A DNA stretch of 64,000 nt from Glaesserella sp041817755 (GTDB lineage Bacteria; Pseudomonadota; Gammaproteobacteria; Enterobacterales; Pasteurellaceae), in contig NZ_JBGYBX010000071.1 in assembly GCF_041817755.1 (NCBI RefSeq), forward strand, positions 32,402-96,401, in the 5' to 3' direction. The position numbers and the translations under genes are program-made. The notes below the pieces were generated by a model. The model was not told the origin of the DNA and did no database searches. It worked only from the letters and a program-made list of their open reading frames with translations. Each line of letters starts with the position of its first letter. The first letter of the stretch is position 1. Below are positions 35,730 through 43,498 of the stretch, piece after piece.

Positions 35730-36161
35730 ATGAACAAGATCCTGATAACTGCCTTAATGGCTCTTTCCACGACTGCTTTTGCAGCTAACTATGAAGTTAA
35801 AATGCTCGATAACGGCAAAGATGGCGGTATGGTATTCGAACCTGGCTTTTTAAAAGCTGAGGTGGGCGATACCGTTACGTTCAAGCCAACTCATAAAGGA
35901 CATTGGGTACAAAGTCGTGCTGTGCCTGAGGGGGTTGATAAATTTCTATCTAAAGAAGATGAGGAATTTACCTTAACTCTTACGAAAGAGGGCGTTTACG
36001 TCTATATTTGTCCACCACACCGTATGATGAATATGAGTGGGATTATTCAGGTCGGTAACCCGGTGAATAAAGATGCCGCTCAAGCCGAAGTGGATAAATT
36101 GGAAAAACGTGCAACGGAAAATAAAGGACGTTTAGCCGAATATATGGCACAAGTGAAGTAA
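35730..36161 (+). CDS. Pseudoazurin-type periplasmic blue copper protein
   Basis: A 143-residue exported cupredoxin; signal peptide cleaved after FAA near residue 19. All four type-1 copper ligands are in place: His58 (KGHW), Cys94, His97 (CPPH) and Met102 (MMNM), with pseudoazurin-like spacing and a C-terminal helical tail. Pseudoazurins carry single electrons in the periplasm, usually to denitrification enzymes. Here the gene starts 3 bp after the ABC ATPase with its GGAG site inside that gene, so it is the last member of the importer operon. No nitrite or nitrous-oxide reductase is in the window, so its partner is unknown. Confidence 0.85.
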   Translation: MNKILITALMALSTTAFAANYEVKMLDNGKDGGMVFEPGFLKAEVGDTVTFKPTHKGHWVQSRAVPEGVDKFLSKEDEEFTLTLTKEGVYVYICPPHRMMNMSGIIQVGNPVNKDAAQAEVDKLEKRATENKGRLAEYMAQVK

Positions 36162-36221
36162 TATCATTTATATGAAATAAAAGTGGGTCTACCCCACGCC
36201 AAACATTCAGAGAATATTGCG

Positions 36222-37121
36222 ATGAATTCACTTACTATCGCTACTTGTCTCGCTTATCCGACACCGTCCGAGGACATTAAAACCTTAGCAAAAACACTCA
36301 ATGGCATAGGGATTGAGTGTGAAGTTCTACCTTGGCAAAAGGTGCAAAAAAGTGACGCAATCTTACCGCTTGCAGCTTGGGATTATGCCTCAGTGCCGGT
36401 GCAATTTCGCCAATGGATCAAACAATTAGCCCAACAAGGCAGTTGTTTTATCAATTCACCTGAATTGATGTTATGGAACATGCATAAAAGCTATTTGTGT
36501 GATTTACAAACCCAAGGTATTCAGGTGATTCCGACCGTTCATCTCACCGCCGAACCGTTGCGGATCCGACAAACCATAGACCGACAAGGCTGGCGGGATG
36601 TGGTATTCAAACCGGCAATCGGACAGAGTGGAACGGCGGTGGTGAAATATCGCCAAGGTGAGCCGTTACCCGACTTGTCACCGTATGCTCAAGGATTGAT
36701 TATTCAGCCTTATATTGCAGAGGTGGCTACAAACGGTGAAACCAGCTTGATTTTCTTTAACGGCGAATTTAGCCATGCGGTACGGCGACAACCTAAAGCA
36801 GGCGACTTTCGAGCCAATTCAGCTTATGGTGTTACTGTTAACTCAATAGCCCCACCGACACAAATTATTTGGCTTGCCCGTCAAGTGTTGGCGGCGCTGC
36901 CTGATATGCCGGTTTACGCCCGTATCGACGGTACGGTGATTGACGATGATTTTCTGTTAAACGAATTGGAATTGATCGAACCGGCACTGTATTTGCATAC
37001 GGATGCACAAGCAACCCGGCGATTTGCGGAAGTCTTGAGGCTGGGTAATCTCCCTGCTCTCACTAACATTTCGAATAGGACCAAAAGTGGAATCGGCAAA
37101 TATACTGAATGTGTTAAATAA
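36222..37121 (+). CDS. ATP-grasp domain protein, possible amino-acid/peptide ligase
   Basis: A 299-residue protein (ATG at 36222; a GTG at 36183 is possible). The second half has the ATP-grasp pattern: VVFKPAIGQSGTAVVKY (ATP-binding lysine and glycine loop), LIIQPYI and the metal-binding LLNELELIEPALYL. The N-terminal pre-ATP-grasp domain (LPWQKVQKSDAILPLAAWDY) resembles glutathione-synthetase/RimK relatives and DcsG-like ligases. Substrate unknown. No strong ribosome site. Its end overlaps the next gene by 35 bp, indicating a two-gene unit. Confidence 0.7.
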   Translation: MNSLTIATCLAYPTPSEDIKTLAKTLNGIGIECEVLPWQKVQKSDAILPLAAWDYASVPVQFRQWIKQLAQQGSCFINSPELMLWNMHKSYLCDLQTQGIQVIPTVHLTAEPLRIRQTIDRQGWRDVVFKPAIGQSGTAVVKYRQGEPLPDLSPYAQGLIIQPYIAEVATNGETSLIFFNGEFSHAVRRQPKAGDFRANSAYGVTVNSIAPPTQIIWLARQVLAALPDMPVYARIDGTVIDDDFLLNELELIEPALYLHTDAQATRRFAEVLRLGNLPALTNISNRTKSGIGKYTECVK

Positions 37122-37755
37122 CCTTGTCCTACACTATGGTGAACAGCATTGGTGGCAGGCGGAAAATCGGGTACGGGATTGTGTCTCGATGATATTAATT
37201 CAGCGCTCCACACAGCAAAATGTGGAAAAAGCCCTTGAAAATCTCACCCCCTATTTGACTTTTCCGCAGTTGGCGGAATTGAACATCACCCATTTGCAGA
37301 CTTTGATCCGCCCGGCGGGATTTTATCAACAAAAGGCGCATTATTTGAAAAATATCACGGCGTTTTTTGCAAATTTTCACTACGATCTGACCGCTTGCCA
37401 CGCTATTCCGACGGACAATTTGCGCGATATGTTACTTGAGGTAAAGGGGATTGGTTTTGAAACGGCGGACGTGATGTTACTGTACCTGTTTGAACGTAAA
37501 GTCTTTATTGCCGACCAATACGCCATGCGCTTATTTAAGCGCTTAAATTTAGGTGACTTTCATCACTATGAGACAATGCGAAAAGCGTTACAACCGATTG
37601 TTGAGCAAGCGACGCTCAAGCAATGCCAAGAGTGGCACGCCTGCATTGACGAACACGGCAAGGCGTTTCGGCGCAATGAAAACATCGATGAATCATTTTT
37701 AATCAATCGGAGGCTCTCGTATGAATACAGCCACAATCAACACCGTGATTTTTGA
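37087..37755 (+). CDS. HhH-GPD DNA glycosylase / endonuclease III relative without the FeS cluster
   Basis: A 222-residue protein starting at GTG (AGGA 6 bp upstream) inside the end of the ATP-grasp gene. The fold is recognisable from ILIQRSTQQNVEKAL and the helix-hairpin-helix plus catalytic region LLEVKGIGFETADVMLLYLFERKVFIADQYA: GIG hairpin, then aspartate at the catalytic position (IADQ). The four C-terminal cysteines that hold the [4Fe-4S] cluster of Nth are missing; only one Cys precedes EHGKAFRRN. It probably excises damaged bases, like cluster-free alkyl-purine glycosylases. Confidence 0.72.
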   Translation: MESANILNVLNNLVLHYGEQHWWQAENRVRDCVSMILIQRSTQQNVEKALENLTPYLTFPQLAELNITHLQTLIRPAGFYQQKAHYLKNITAFFANFHYDLTACHAIPTDNLRDMLLEVKGIGFETADVMLLYLFERKVFIADQYAMRLFKRLNLGDFHHYETMRKALQPIVEQATLKQCQEWHACIDEHGKAFRRNENIDESFLINRRLSYEYSHNQHRDF

Positions 37756-37822
37756 TCTCAGTGGAGTGCGGGTAAATTGGGAATATGGGTTTAGCCGAAC
37801 CGAAAAGTTGTCGACAAATTGA
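37721..37822 (+). pseudogene. Stump of a HAD-superfamily hydrolase gene
   Basis: An ATG with a good GGAGG site opens a 33-codon frame, MNTATINTVIFDLSGVRVNW..., the start of a HAD-IA hydrolase (motif I region FDLGGVLVDW in relatives). It stops at TGA after KLSTN and no further HAD sequence follows. The Gly-to-Ser and Leu-to-Arg changes in motif I suggest decay. It overlaps the end of the glycosylase gene. Confidence 0.55.
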
Positions 37823-37837
37823 GGGGCGGAGCCCCTC
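37821..37837. terminator. Short GC hairpin after the HAD stump
   Basis: GAGGGGC-GGA-GCCCCTC, a 7-bp stem with a 3-nt loop, between convergent transcription units (HhH gene and ubiB). No T run follows, so termination strength is uncertain. Confidence 0.4.
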
Positions 37838-37899
37838 AGCCATGCCGTTTTATCAATAACTGAAGTGTTTTCTCCCCTCTTTTGTATCGATTCGGTCAG

Positions 37900-39522
37900 C
37901 TATTTCCTCACCAGCAATCCCAATTCCACCGCCAACAACGGCACACTCACCCACAACGGCAGCGCCTCAAACTTCCAAAAGGTGCCGGCAATCGCCACAC
38001 CTAAAATCATTAAACGGTAAAAACTGCTGTGATTATTTTGTGCCTTCAGGCTTTGATTGATTTCATTTAAACGGAAATTGATCTGTTTTTGCTGTTGTAA
38101 CGCTTGGAACATTGCTTCGGGAAACTCGGCGAAATGCTCTCTAAATTGCGGCGCACGCTGTTTTAGATCTCGCCACATGGCTTTAAAGCCCACTTGTTCA
38201 TTCAACCAATCTTGTAAAAACGGTTTAGCGGTTTGCCATAAATCTAACTGGGGATAAACCTGTCTGCCTAAACCTTCAATATAAAGTAATGTTTTTTGCA
38301 ATAACACCAACTGCGGTTGCACTTCCATATTAAACTCACGGGCTACGTTAAACAGATTCAATAGCACCTGCCCGAAAGAAATCTCTGATAGCGGTTTGGC
38401 AAAAATCGGTTCGCAGACTTCTCGAAAGGCTTCTTCAAAAGCATCAATATCGGTATCCGCCGGTGTCCAGCCTGACTCAACGTGCATTAACGCAACTCGG
38501 CGATAATCACGATTGAAAAAGGCAACAAAACTTTCGGCAAGGTAACGTTTATCGTTCTGATTTAAGGTGCCGACAATACCGCAATCAATCCCAATATATT
38601 GTGGATTTTCGGGATGATTTGGGTTCACAAAAATATTCCCCGGGTGCATATCGGCGTGAAAAAAGCTATCACGGAAAACCTGCGTAAAAAACACCTGCAC
38701 GCCACGTTCGGCAAGCAGTTTCATATCCGTACCATTAGCTTTTAGTTCATCAATATTTGCCACAGGAATACCATAAATCCGTTCCATCACAATCACATTT
38801 TTATGGCAAAAATCTTGATACATCTCAGGTACATAGAGCATTTCACTGTTTTCAAAATTGTTACGCAAGCGAATAGCATTCGCCATTTCTTTGCGAAGAT
38901 CAAGTTCGTCCAACAGCGTTTTTTCATATTCACGCACCACTTCCACAGGGCGTAAGCGTCTGCCTTCTTTATTTAAACGTGGAATCCAACTCGCCAAACG
39001 GTACATCAAGGCTAAATCGTCTTTGATCACACGGTCAATTTCCGGGCGAAGGACTTTTAATACCACCTCTTTACCTGCAAGCGGTTGGTTTTGATTGAAT
39101 TTTGCCGTATGCACTTGGGCAATAGACGCAGAAGCCAATGCGGTTTCATCAAAATCATCAAACCATTTTTCCAGCTTATCACCCAGAGCCTCTTCAATTA
39201 AACGACGAGCCAGTTTTCCGTCAAAGGCTTCAACGGAGTCTTGTAGCAACGCAAGCTGATCCGCCAGTTCAGGCTCAAACAGATCCCGACGAGTAGAAAG
39301 CATCTGCCCCAGCTTAATCCACACAGGCCCAAGCTCTTGCAAGGCAAGGCGTAAACGCACGCCAAAAGGCTCGTTCGGATATTGATTTTTTACCCAAAAC
39401 AAGGATTTCCGCCCACAACGAATCCCCCGTGTTAGCGGAATATCCGGAATCACCTCATCAATACCATAGCGAAGAAAGGTGTGAATAATGTGATAAAGGC
39501 GACGCAGGCTTTTGATGTTCAT
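37900..39522 (-). CDS. ubiB: Ubiquinone biosynthesis accessory protein UbiB
   Basis: Atypical kinase/ATPase (ABC1/ADCK family) required for ubiquinone synthesis. From the ATG at 39522 it has 540 residues. Seen: KxGQ-type motif KLGQMLSTRRDLF near residue 80, LASASIAQVH (the alanine-rich loop replacing the kinase G-loop), EVVLKVLRP, HADMHPGNIF catalytic loop and IDCGIVG metal loop, then two C-terminal membrane helices. The start shares one base with the ubiJ stop. Confidence 0.95.
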   Translation of the reverse strand: MNIKSLRRLYHIIHTFLRYGIDEVIPDIPLTRGIRCGRKSLFWVKNQYPNEPFGVRLRLALQELGPVWIKLGQMLSTRRDLFEPELADQLALLQDSVEAFDGKLARRLIEEALGDKLEKWFDDFDETALASASIAQVHTAKFNQNQPLAGKEVVLKVLRPEIDRVIKDDLALMYRLASWIPRLNKEGRRLRPVEVVREYEKTLLDELDLRKEMANAIRLRNNFENSEMLYVPEMYQDFCHKNVIVMERIYGIPVANIDELKANGTDMKLLAERGVQVFFTQVFRDSFFHADMHPGNIFVNPNHPENPQYIGIDCGIVGTLNQNDKRYLAESFVAFFNRDYRRVALMHVESGWTPADTDIDAFEEAFREVCEPIFAKPLSEISFGQVLLNLFNVAREFNMEVQPQLVLLQKTLLYIEGLGRQVYPQLDLWQTAKPFLQDWLNEQVGFKAMWRDLKQRAPQFREHFAEFPEAMFQALQQQKQINFRLNEINQSLKAQNNHSSFYRLMILGVAIAGTFWKFEALPLWVSVPLLAVELGLLVRK

Positions 39523-40145
39523 TACATTCCCAATTTTGCAAATTTTTGCTCTAATCGTACCGCTTGTTGTTCCAACTCTTTTACCTGATCGCAAAAATCA
39601 ACCACTTGCAAACGATGAACAAGCACAGGGCGTTCGGTAGTCAGGTTATCGACAAGGTGCTGACTGTCTTGCACAAACTGATTTTTCACCTTGGTAAAAA
39701 TACCTTTGGCGAAATCTGTTGAAGCCTGAGCCGGTACATCACCGATAAAACGTGAGAGCAATTCCGCAGGATCTTTTTCCAACTCGTCAAGTAACTGTGA
39801 AAAATGCTGTAATACTTGAATATCGCCCGTCAAAATCAGTGTTTTATTATTAATCAACTCACTCAGTTTACTTTTATCCGCCAGTTTTGGGAGAGCTGTT
39901 GCATCAAGGCTCACCGCACAATCAACTTCACCTTCATAATTCGCCAGCCAATCCGCACGATTTTCACTGAAAATCACAAAAAGTATAATATTCGGTTGAT
40001 TTAACTGAATTTTAAGAATTTTCCCTGCAAGTTTACGTAACATCGGCAATGTTTGGGGTGAACGTTCAATCAAATGATTAAACGCCGTTTCCAATGCCCC
40101 TAACGCAAATTGCGGTAACATCAACTGTTGTAATAACATTTTCAT
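39522..40145 (-). CDS. ubiJ: Ubiquinone biosynthesis accessory factor UbiJ
   Basis: A 207-residue SCP2-domain protein (residues about 20-115) with a C-terminal coiled-coil (LEQQAVRLEQKFAKLG). UbiJ binds isoprenoid intermediates and organises the soluble Ubi complex, together with UbiK. It lies between ubiE and ubiB in the standard order, 2 bp after ubiE and overlapping ubiB. The identification relies on both the SCP2-like sequence and this context. Confidence 0.9.
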   Translation of the reverse strand: MKMLLQQLMLPQFALGALETAFNHLIERSPQTLPMLRKLAGKILKIQLNQPNIILFVIFSENRADWLANYEGEVDCAVSLDATALPKLADKSKLSELINNKTLILTGDIQVLQHFSQLLDELEKDPAELLSRFIGDVPAQASTDFAKGIFTKVKNQFVQDSQHLVDNLTTERPVLVHRLQVVDFCDQVKELEQQAVRLEQKFAKLGM

Positions 40146-40147
40146 TT

Positions 40148-40912
40148 TTAAAATTTGTACCCACGATGCAATGCCACAATCCCAGCACTTAAATTGTAAT
40201 AACCGACATTTTCAAACCCTGCATTTTCCATCATTCCCTTTAACTCATCTTGTTTCGGGTGCATACGAATAGACTCGGCAAGGTAACGATAGCTGTCGGC
40301 ATCATTGACGACCACTTCGCCCACTTTCGGCAAAATATTAAATGAATAGAAGTTATAAACTTGGCTAATCGGATCGATAATCGGCTTAGAAAATTCCAAC
40401 ACCAGCAAACGTCCGCCCGGTTTCAACACACGGAACATTGAACGTAACGCCTTATCTTTATCAGTAACATTACGCAAACCGAAGCTAATCACAATGCAAT
40501 CAAAGGTGTTATCCGCAAACGGCAGGCACTCTGCATTCGCTTGCACATAATTCACATTGCCGACAACGCCCAAATTCCGCAATTTTTCACGCCCGACTTC
40601 CAACATTGAGCTGTTAATATCGGCAAGTACAACTTCGCCTGTTTCGCCAACAATACGAGAAAATTTAGCGGTGAAATCCCCTGTTCCCCCTGCTAAATCC
40701 AACACTTTCTGCCCTTTTCGCACCCCACTGCAATCAATGGTAAAACGCTTCCATACACGGTGAATACCAAAAGAGAGCAGATCGTTCATTAAATCATATT
40801 TGCCTGCAACACTATGGAATACATTGGCAACTAACTGCTGTTTTTCTTCTTTGGCAACGGTTTTAAAGCCAAAGTGGGTGGTTTCTGATTGGGGTTGTTG
40901 AGCGTCGTTCAT
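40148..40912 (-). CDS. ubiE: Ubiquinone/menaquinone C-methyltransferase UbiE
   Basis: SAM-dependent methyltransferase acting on both demethylmenaquinone and the ubiquinone precursor. The N-terminus ETTHFGFKTVAKEEK and motif VLDLAGGTGDFTAKF (SAM site, about residue 70) are typical, with NVTDKDKALRSMFRVLKPGG and the C-terminal GIVALHRGYKF. I use the ATG at 40912 (254 residues), matching E. coli UbiE; upstream in-frame starts at 40948 and 40975 would add a non-conserved extension. Confidence 0.95.
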   Translation of the reverse strand: MNDAQQPQSETTHFGFKTVAKEEKQQLVANVFHSVAGKYDLMNDLLSFGIHRVWKRFTIDCSGVRKGQKVLDLAGGTGDFTAKFSRIVGETGEVVLADINSSMLEVGREKLRNLGVVGNVNYVQANAECLPFADNTFDCIVISFGLRNVTDKDKALRSMFRVLKPGGRLLVLEFSKPIIDPISQVYNFYSFNILPKVGEVVVNDADSYRYLAESIRMHPKQDELKGMMENAGFENVGYYNLSAGIVALHRGYKF

Positions 40913-41027
40913 TGTCTTGTTCTCGTTAGGAAAAATTAGGCGTACCATAGCAAAAAAGCGGTCGGATTTCCTCAAAATTTTGCAGAATCTGCTAAGATAG
41001 CGACAAATTTTATCGTAAGGACTTCAA

Positions 41028-41558
41028 ATGAAAACGGCGATTCTCTATCTCACCCGTGACGGACAAACTAAAAAGATTTCGGAATATATTGCTCAATCAC
41101 TCCATGGTGATATAACGCTCATCTCTTTGCGTGATGTACCGCAACCATCCGCCGAACAACTTGCACAGTTTGACTGTATTATCATCGGAGCTTCTATTCG
41201 TTATGGGCATTTTGATCCGATTTTAGAGCCGTTTATTCAGCAACACTATGCTCTGCTCAATCAAAAAAAATCTGCATTTTTTAGCGTCAATCTGACCGCT
41301 CGTAAGGCGAATCGTAATACCCCAGAAACCAATGTCTACACCCGAAAATTACTCAGACGTATTCAGTGGAAGCCGAATTTAGTCGAAGTGATTGCAGGAG
41401 CGTTGCGCTACCCACGCTATACATTTTTCGACCGTTTTATGATTCGCTTTATTATGAAAATTACCAAAGGCGATACGGATACCAGTAAAGAGTACGAATA
41501 TACCGACTGGCAAAAAGTAAACCAATTCGCTAAGCATTTAAATCAATATTTTCCATAA
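41028..41558 (+). CDS. hemG: Menaquinone-dependent protoporphyrinogen IX oxidase HemG
   Basis: A 176-residue flavodoxin-like enzyme of haem synthesis that passes electrons to the quinone pool. The FMN phosphate loop is YLTRDGQTKKI at the N-terminus; IIIGASIRYGHFDPIL and FFSVNLTARK follow, and the HemG-specific long insert (YPRYTFFDRFMIRFIMKITKGDTD) precedes the last helix. Divergent from ubiE. Confidence 0.93.
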   Translation: MKTAILYLTRDGQTKKISEYIAQSLHGDITLISLRDVPQPSAEQLAQFDCIIIGASIRYGHFDPILEPFIQQHYALLNQKKSAFFSVNLTARKANRNTPETNVYTRKLLRRIQWKPNLVEVIAGALRYPRYTFFDRFMIRFIMKITKGDTDTSKEYEYTDWQKVNQFAKHLNQYFP

Positions 41559-41630
41559 AATATTTATTAATATAAAAGTAAATTTTGTTAAATTTTACCT
41601 TTATATGAAAAATTTGATTATAATACTTTT

Positions 41631-41658
41631 CTGCCTAAATTCAGGCAGTTCATTTTTT
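41631..41658 (+). terminator. Hairpin with T run between hemG and mscL
   Basis: CTGCCT-AAATTC-AGGCAG followed by TTCATTTTTTATTC. A perfect -10 hexamer TATAAT (41619-41624) lies directly upstream, so the hairpin sits either at the end of the hemG message or at the start of the mscL leader. Confidence 0.6.
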
Positions 41659-41687
41659 ATTCACTTTCAAGTTTTAAGGAAAGAGTA

Positions 41688-42089
41688 ATGAGTATTTTAA
41701 AAGAGTTCCGTGAATTTGCGGTAAAAGGTAATGTCGTTGATTTAGCAGTCGGTGTGATCATCGGTGGTGCTTTCGGTAAAATCGTTTCTTCTTTAGTCAG
41801 TGACGTCATTATGCCACCAATCGGTTTATTAATCGGCGGCGTTGATTTTAAAGATCTTGCAATCGTATTAAAAGAAGCACAAGACGGTGCTGAAGCCGTT
41901 ACGTTGAAATACGGTGCATTTATCCAAAACGTTTTTGATTTCTTAATTATCGCTATTGCCGTATTTGCAATGGTTAAAGTGATCAATAACTTGAAAAGAG
42001 CACCGGAACCTGAGCCGGAAGTTGCACCGGAACCATCAGCAGAAGAAAAACTGCTTACCGAAATTCGTGATTTATTAAAAAATAAATAA
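41688..42089 (+). CDS. mscL: Large-conductance mechanosensitive channel MscL
   Basis: Homopentameric emergency release valve for osmotic downshock, 133 residues. The N-terminal helix and TM1 (KEFREFAVKGNVVDLAVGVIIGGAFGKIVSSLV) with the small-residue gate are unmistakable. TM2 lies at about 75-98 and the C-terminal bundle at 115-133. The proline/glutamate linker PEPEPEVAPEPS is longer than in E. coli. AAGGAAAG ribosome site. Confidence 0.97.
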   Translation: MSILKEFREFAVKGNVVDLAVGVIIGGAFGKIVSSLVSDVIMPPIGLLIGGVDFKDLAIVLKEAQDGAEAVTLKYGAFIQNVFDFLIIAIAVFAMVKVINNLKRAPEPEPEVAPEPSAEEKLLTEIRDLLKNK

Positions 42090-42110
42090 ACTGGATAAAA
42101 TCAATCATTA

Positions 42111-42145
42111 AAAAACGGTATCACCATTGTGATGCCGTTTTTTTT
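42111..42145 (+). terminator. Rho-independent terminator after mscL
   Basis: AACGGTATCAC pairs with GTGATGCCGTT (one G-T pair) around a CATT loop and is followed by eight T residues. Confidence 0.9.
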
Positions 42146-42243
42146 GAGTATAGTATATGCGATTCACCGTTATCGAAGAGCGGATTAAAAGTCGTATTTT
42201 CATCCTTGTCATTACATCGTACACGTTAATAGGAAAAAATAAT

Positions 42244-42933
42244 ATGAACTTAGCCAAACAATTACTTTTGTCTTTAATCAGTTTTCTTGCTATTTCCGGT
42301 ATGGTTTCAGCGAATACCGCAAAGCCGGTCAAATCGGTCGATATTTATGCTACGCCTTATTATTCTGCGGCAAACGGAAAGCCGGAATACGTAAATGTTT
42401 ATTCTAAAATCGATCAACTCCTGATGGAAAATAATATAGCCGCGTTTCACAAAGCCGTACAAATTGTCGAAAAAGAGCCGGATTATGTGACACCGATGAC
42501 CTTATTGACACTATCGGCAAGAGCCTATGATCTAGGACTACGTGACGATGCGGTTTTTTGGTATTTAAACGGTCAGTATCGCTATATTATGGTCCGAGAT
42601 ATTGCCGATTTACCAAAAGTAAATCAGGCGGAATATGCCGGTTTTGTTCAGCTGGTAGGAAGTTTCATAAATCCTTACTCTTATTGCGATATCGAAAAAC
42701 GTAAACAGATTCGCCAAAACGCTATCGCATGGACTAAAGCACATCCCTATCGAGCACTATTATCGCCCAAACTGCCAAGCAAACATACGGATCGCCTAGA
42801 AGCAATACGAGAAGTCGAAAAATATCTGGACAACATGGCGGTTGAAGAAGATAGCTATTTGAAACAGCATGAACAAGAATTTTTAGCCGATCGTAAAGCC
42901 AATCAAGTGGATGAACGTTTTTGTTGGAAATAA
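42244..42933 (+). CDS. Small secreted protein of unknown function
   Basis: A 229-residue protein from the ATG at 42244 (AGGA 9 bp upstream); in-frame sequence back to 42157 has no ribosome site. A Sec signal (KQLLLSLISFLAISGMVSA, cleavage about residue 23) precedes a mainly helical domain with a possible TPR-like segment (LLTLSARAYDLGLRDDAVFWYLNGQ). Two cysteines at about 150 and near the C-terminus could form a disulphide. I do not recognise the family. Confidence 0.65.
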   Translation: MNLAKQLLLSLISFLAISGMVSANTAKPVKSVDIYATPYYSAANGKPEYVNVYSKIDQLLMENNIAAFHKAVQIVEKEPDYVTPMTLLTLSARAYDLGLRDDAVFWYLNGQYRYIMVRDIADLPKVNQAEYAGFVQLVGSFINPYSYCDIEKRKQIRQNAIAWTKAHPYRALLSPKLPSKHTDRLEAIREVEKYLDNMAVEEDSYLKQHEQEFLADRKANQVDERFCWK

Positions 42934-42990
42934 ACTCAACGCCGTGATACATAGGCGTTATCTCAACTCCTGCCCGGCAATAAAACGGAA

Positions 42991-43048
42991 ACAAGCGGTC
43001 GATTTCAGTGAAAAATTTGCAAATTTTCAGCCAAAACAGACCGCTTGT
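42991..43048. repeat. Inverted pair of uptake signal sequences
   Basis: ACAAGCGGTC at 42991-43000 and GACCGCTTGT at 43039-43048, with the AAATTTGCAAATTTT element of the extended signal between. It is 57 bp after the secreted-protein gene and probably doubles as its terminator. Confidence 0.75.
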
Positions 43049-43127
43049 ATTTCATGGTTAAGCTATCTATTCCATTTGGAGATAGATAGCCTCTTATATT
43101 GTGCTAGTCGTGAGTACTTTACTTGAT

Positions 43128-43275
43128 CTAGATTTTAAAATGAGGGTTGTTAATTTGTAGCGTTTTACCTATGCTTCGAGGCGCAAAAAGCGTTAAAGCG
43201 TGCGTAATGCCATCTTTTAAACTATTCAAAATGCGTTGAGCAAGCTCACTTCTTGGGAAATATAAAGGGTCTGTT
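43128..43275 (-). pseudogene. Stump of a P-loop ATPase gene
   Basis: On the minus strand one frame reads TDPLYFPRSELAQRILNSL, then KDGITHALTLFAPRSIGKT and a stop after NNPHFKI. The segment looks like the N-terminus of a Pasteurellaceae AAA-type ATPase with a degenerate Walker A (APRSIGKT, normally APRRxGKT). It has no start codon: at its 5' side it runs into the inverted-repeat element at 43276. The body of the gene is gone. Confidence 0.5.
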
Positions 43276-43358
43276 TGCTCTGCCCCCCAAAAGTTGGATT
43301 AAAAACCAACTGATAAAGGTGCAGATCAATAGTGATCTAACTTTTTTGGATCAGAGCA
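43276..43358. mobile_element. Short terminal-inverted-repeat element or IS end remnant
   Basis: TGCTCTGCCCCCCAAAAGTT at 43276-43295 faces an imperfect inverted copy ending GGATCAGAGCA at 43358. The ends resemble those of IS3-family elements of the IS150 type (CCCCAAAAAGTTGGA). Only 83 bp separate the outer ends, too short for a transposase, so this is a MITE or a deletion remnant. It abuts the ATPase stump. Confidence 0.5.
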
Positions 43359-43490
43359 ATGAAAGAGCTTTTCAAAAATTGGCCAATTAGCCAGAAACCT
43401 TGTTTCATCGATGCCACAGAAGAAGAAACCGAAACAATCATAGAATGGCTTAATGCTTTTCTTGATGATGTTTCGGCTTTGGAGGTTTAA
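43359..43490 (+). CDS. Possible 43-residue acidic peptide
   Basis: An ATG immediately after the inverted-repeat element opens a 43-codon frame (MKELFKNWPISQKPCFIDAT, then acidic EEETETIIEWLNAFLDDV). No ribosome site is evident and it is not recognised. It could be the start of a captured or truncated gene. Listed because it fills the gap before the DUF4236 gene on the other strand. Confidence 0.25.
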   Translation: MKELFKNWPISQKPCFIDATEEETETIIEWLNAFLDDVSALEV

Positions 43491-43498
43491 GACTTAAA

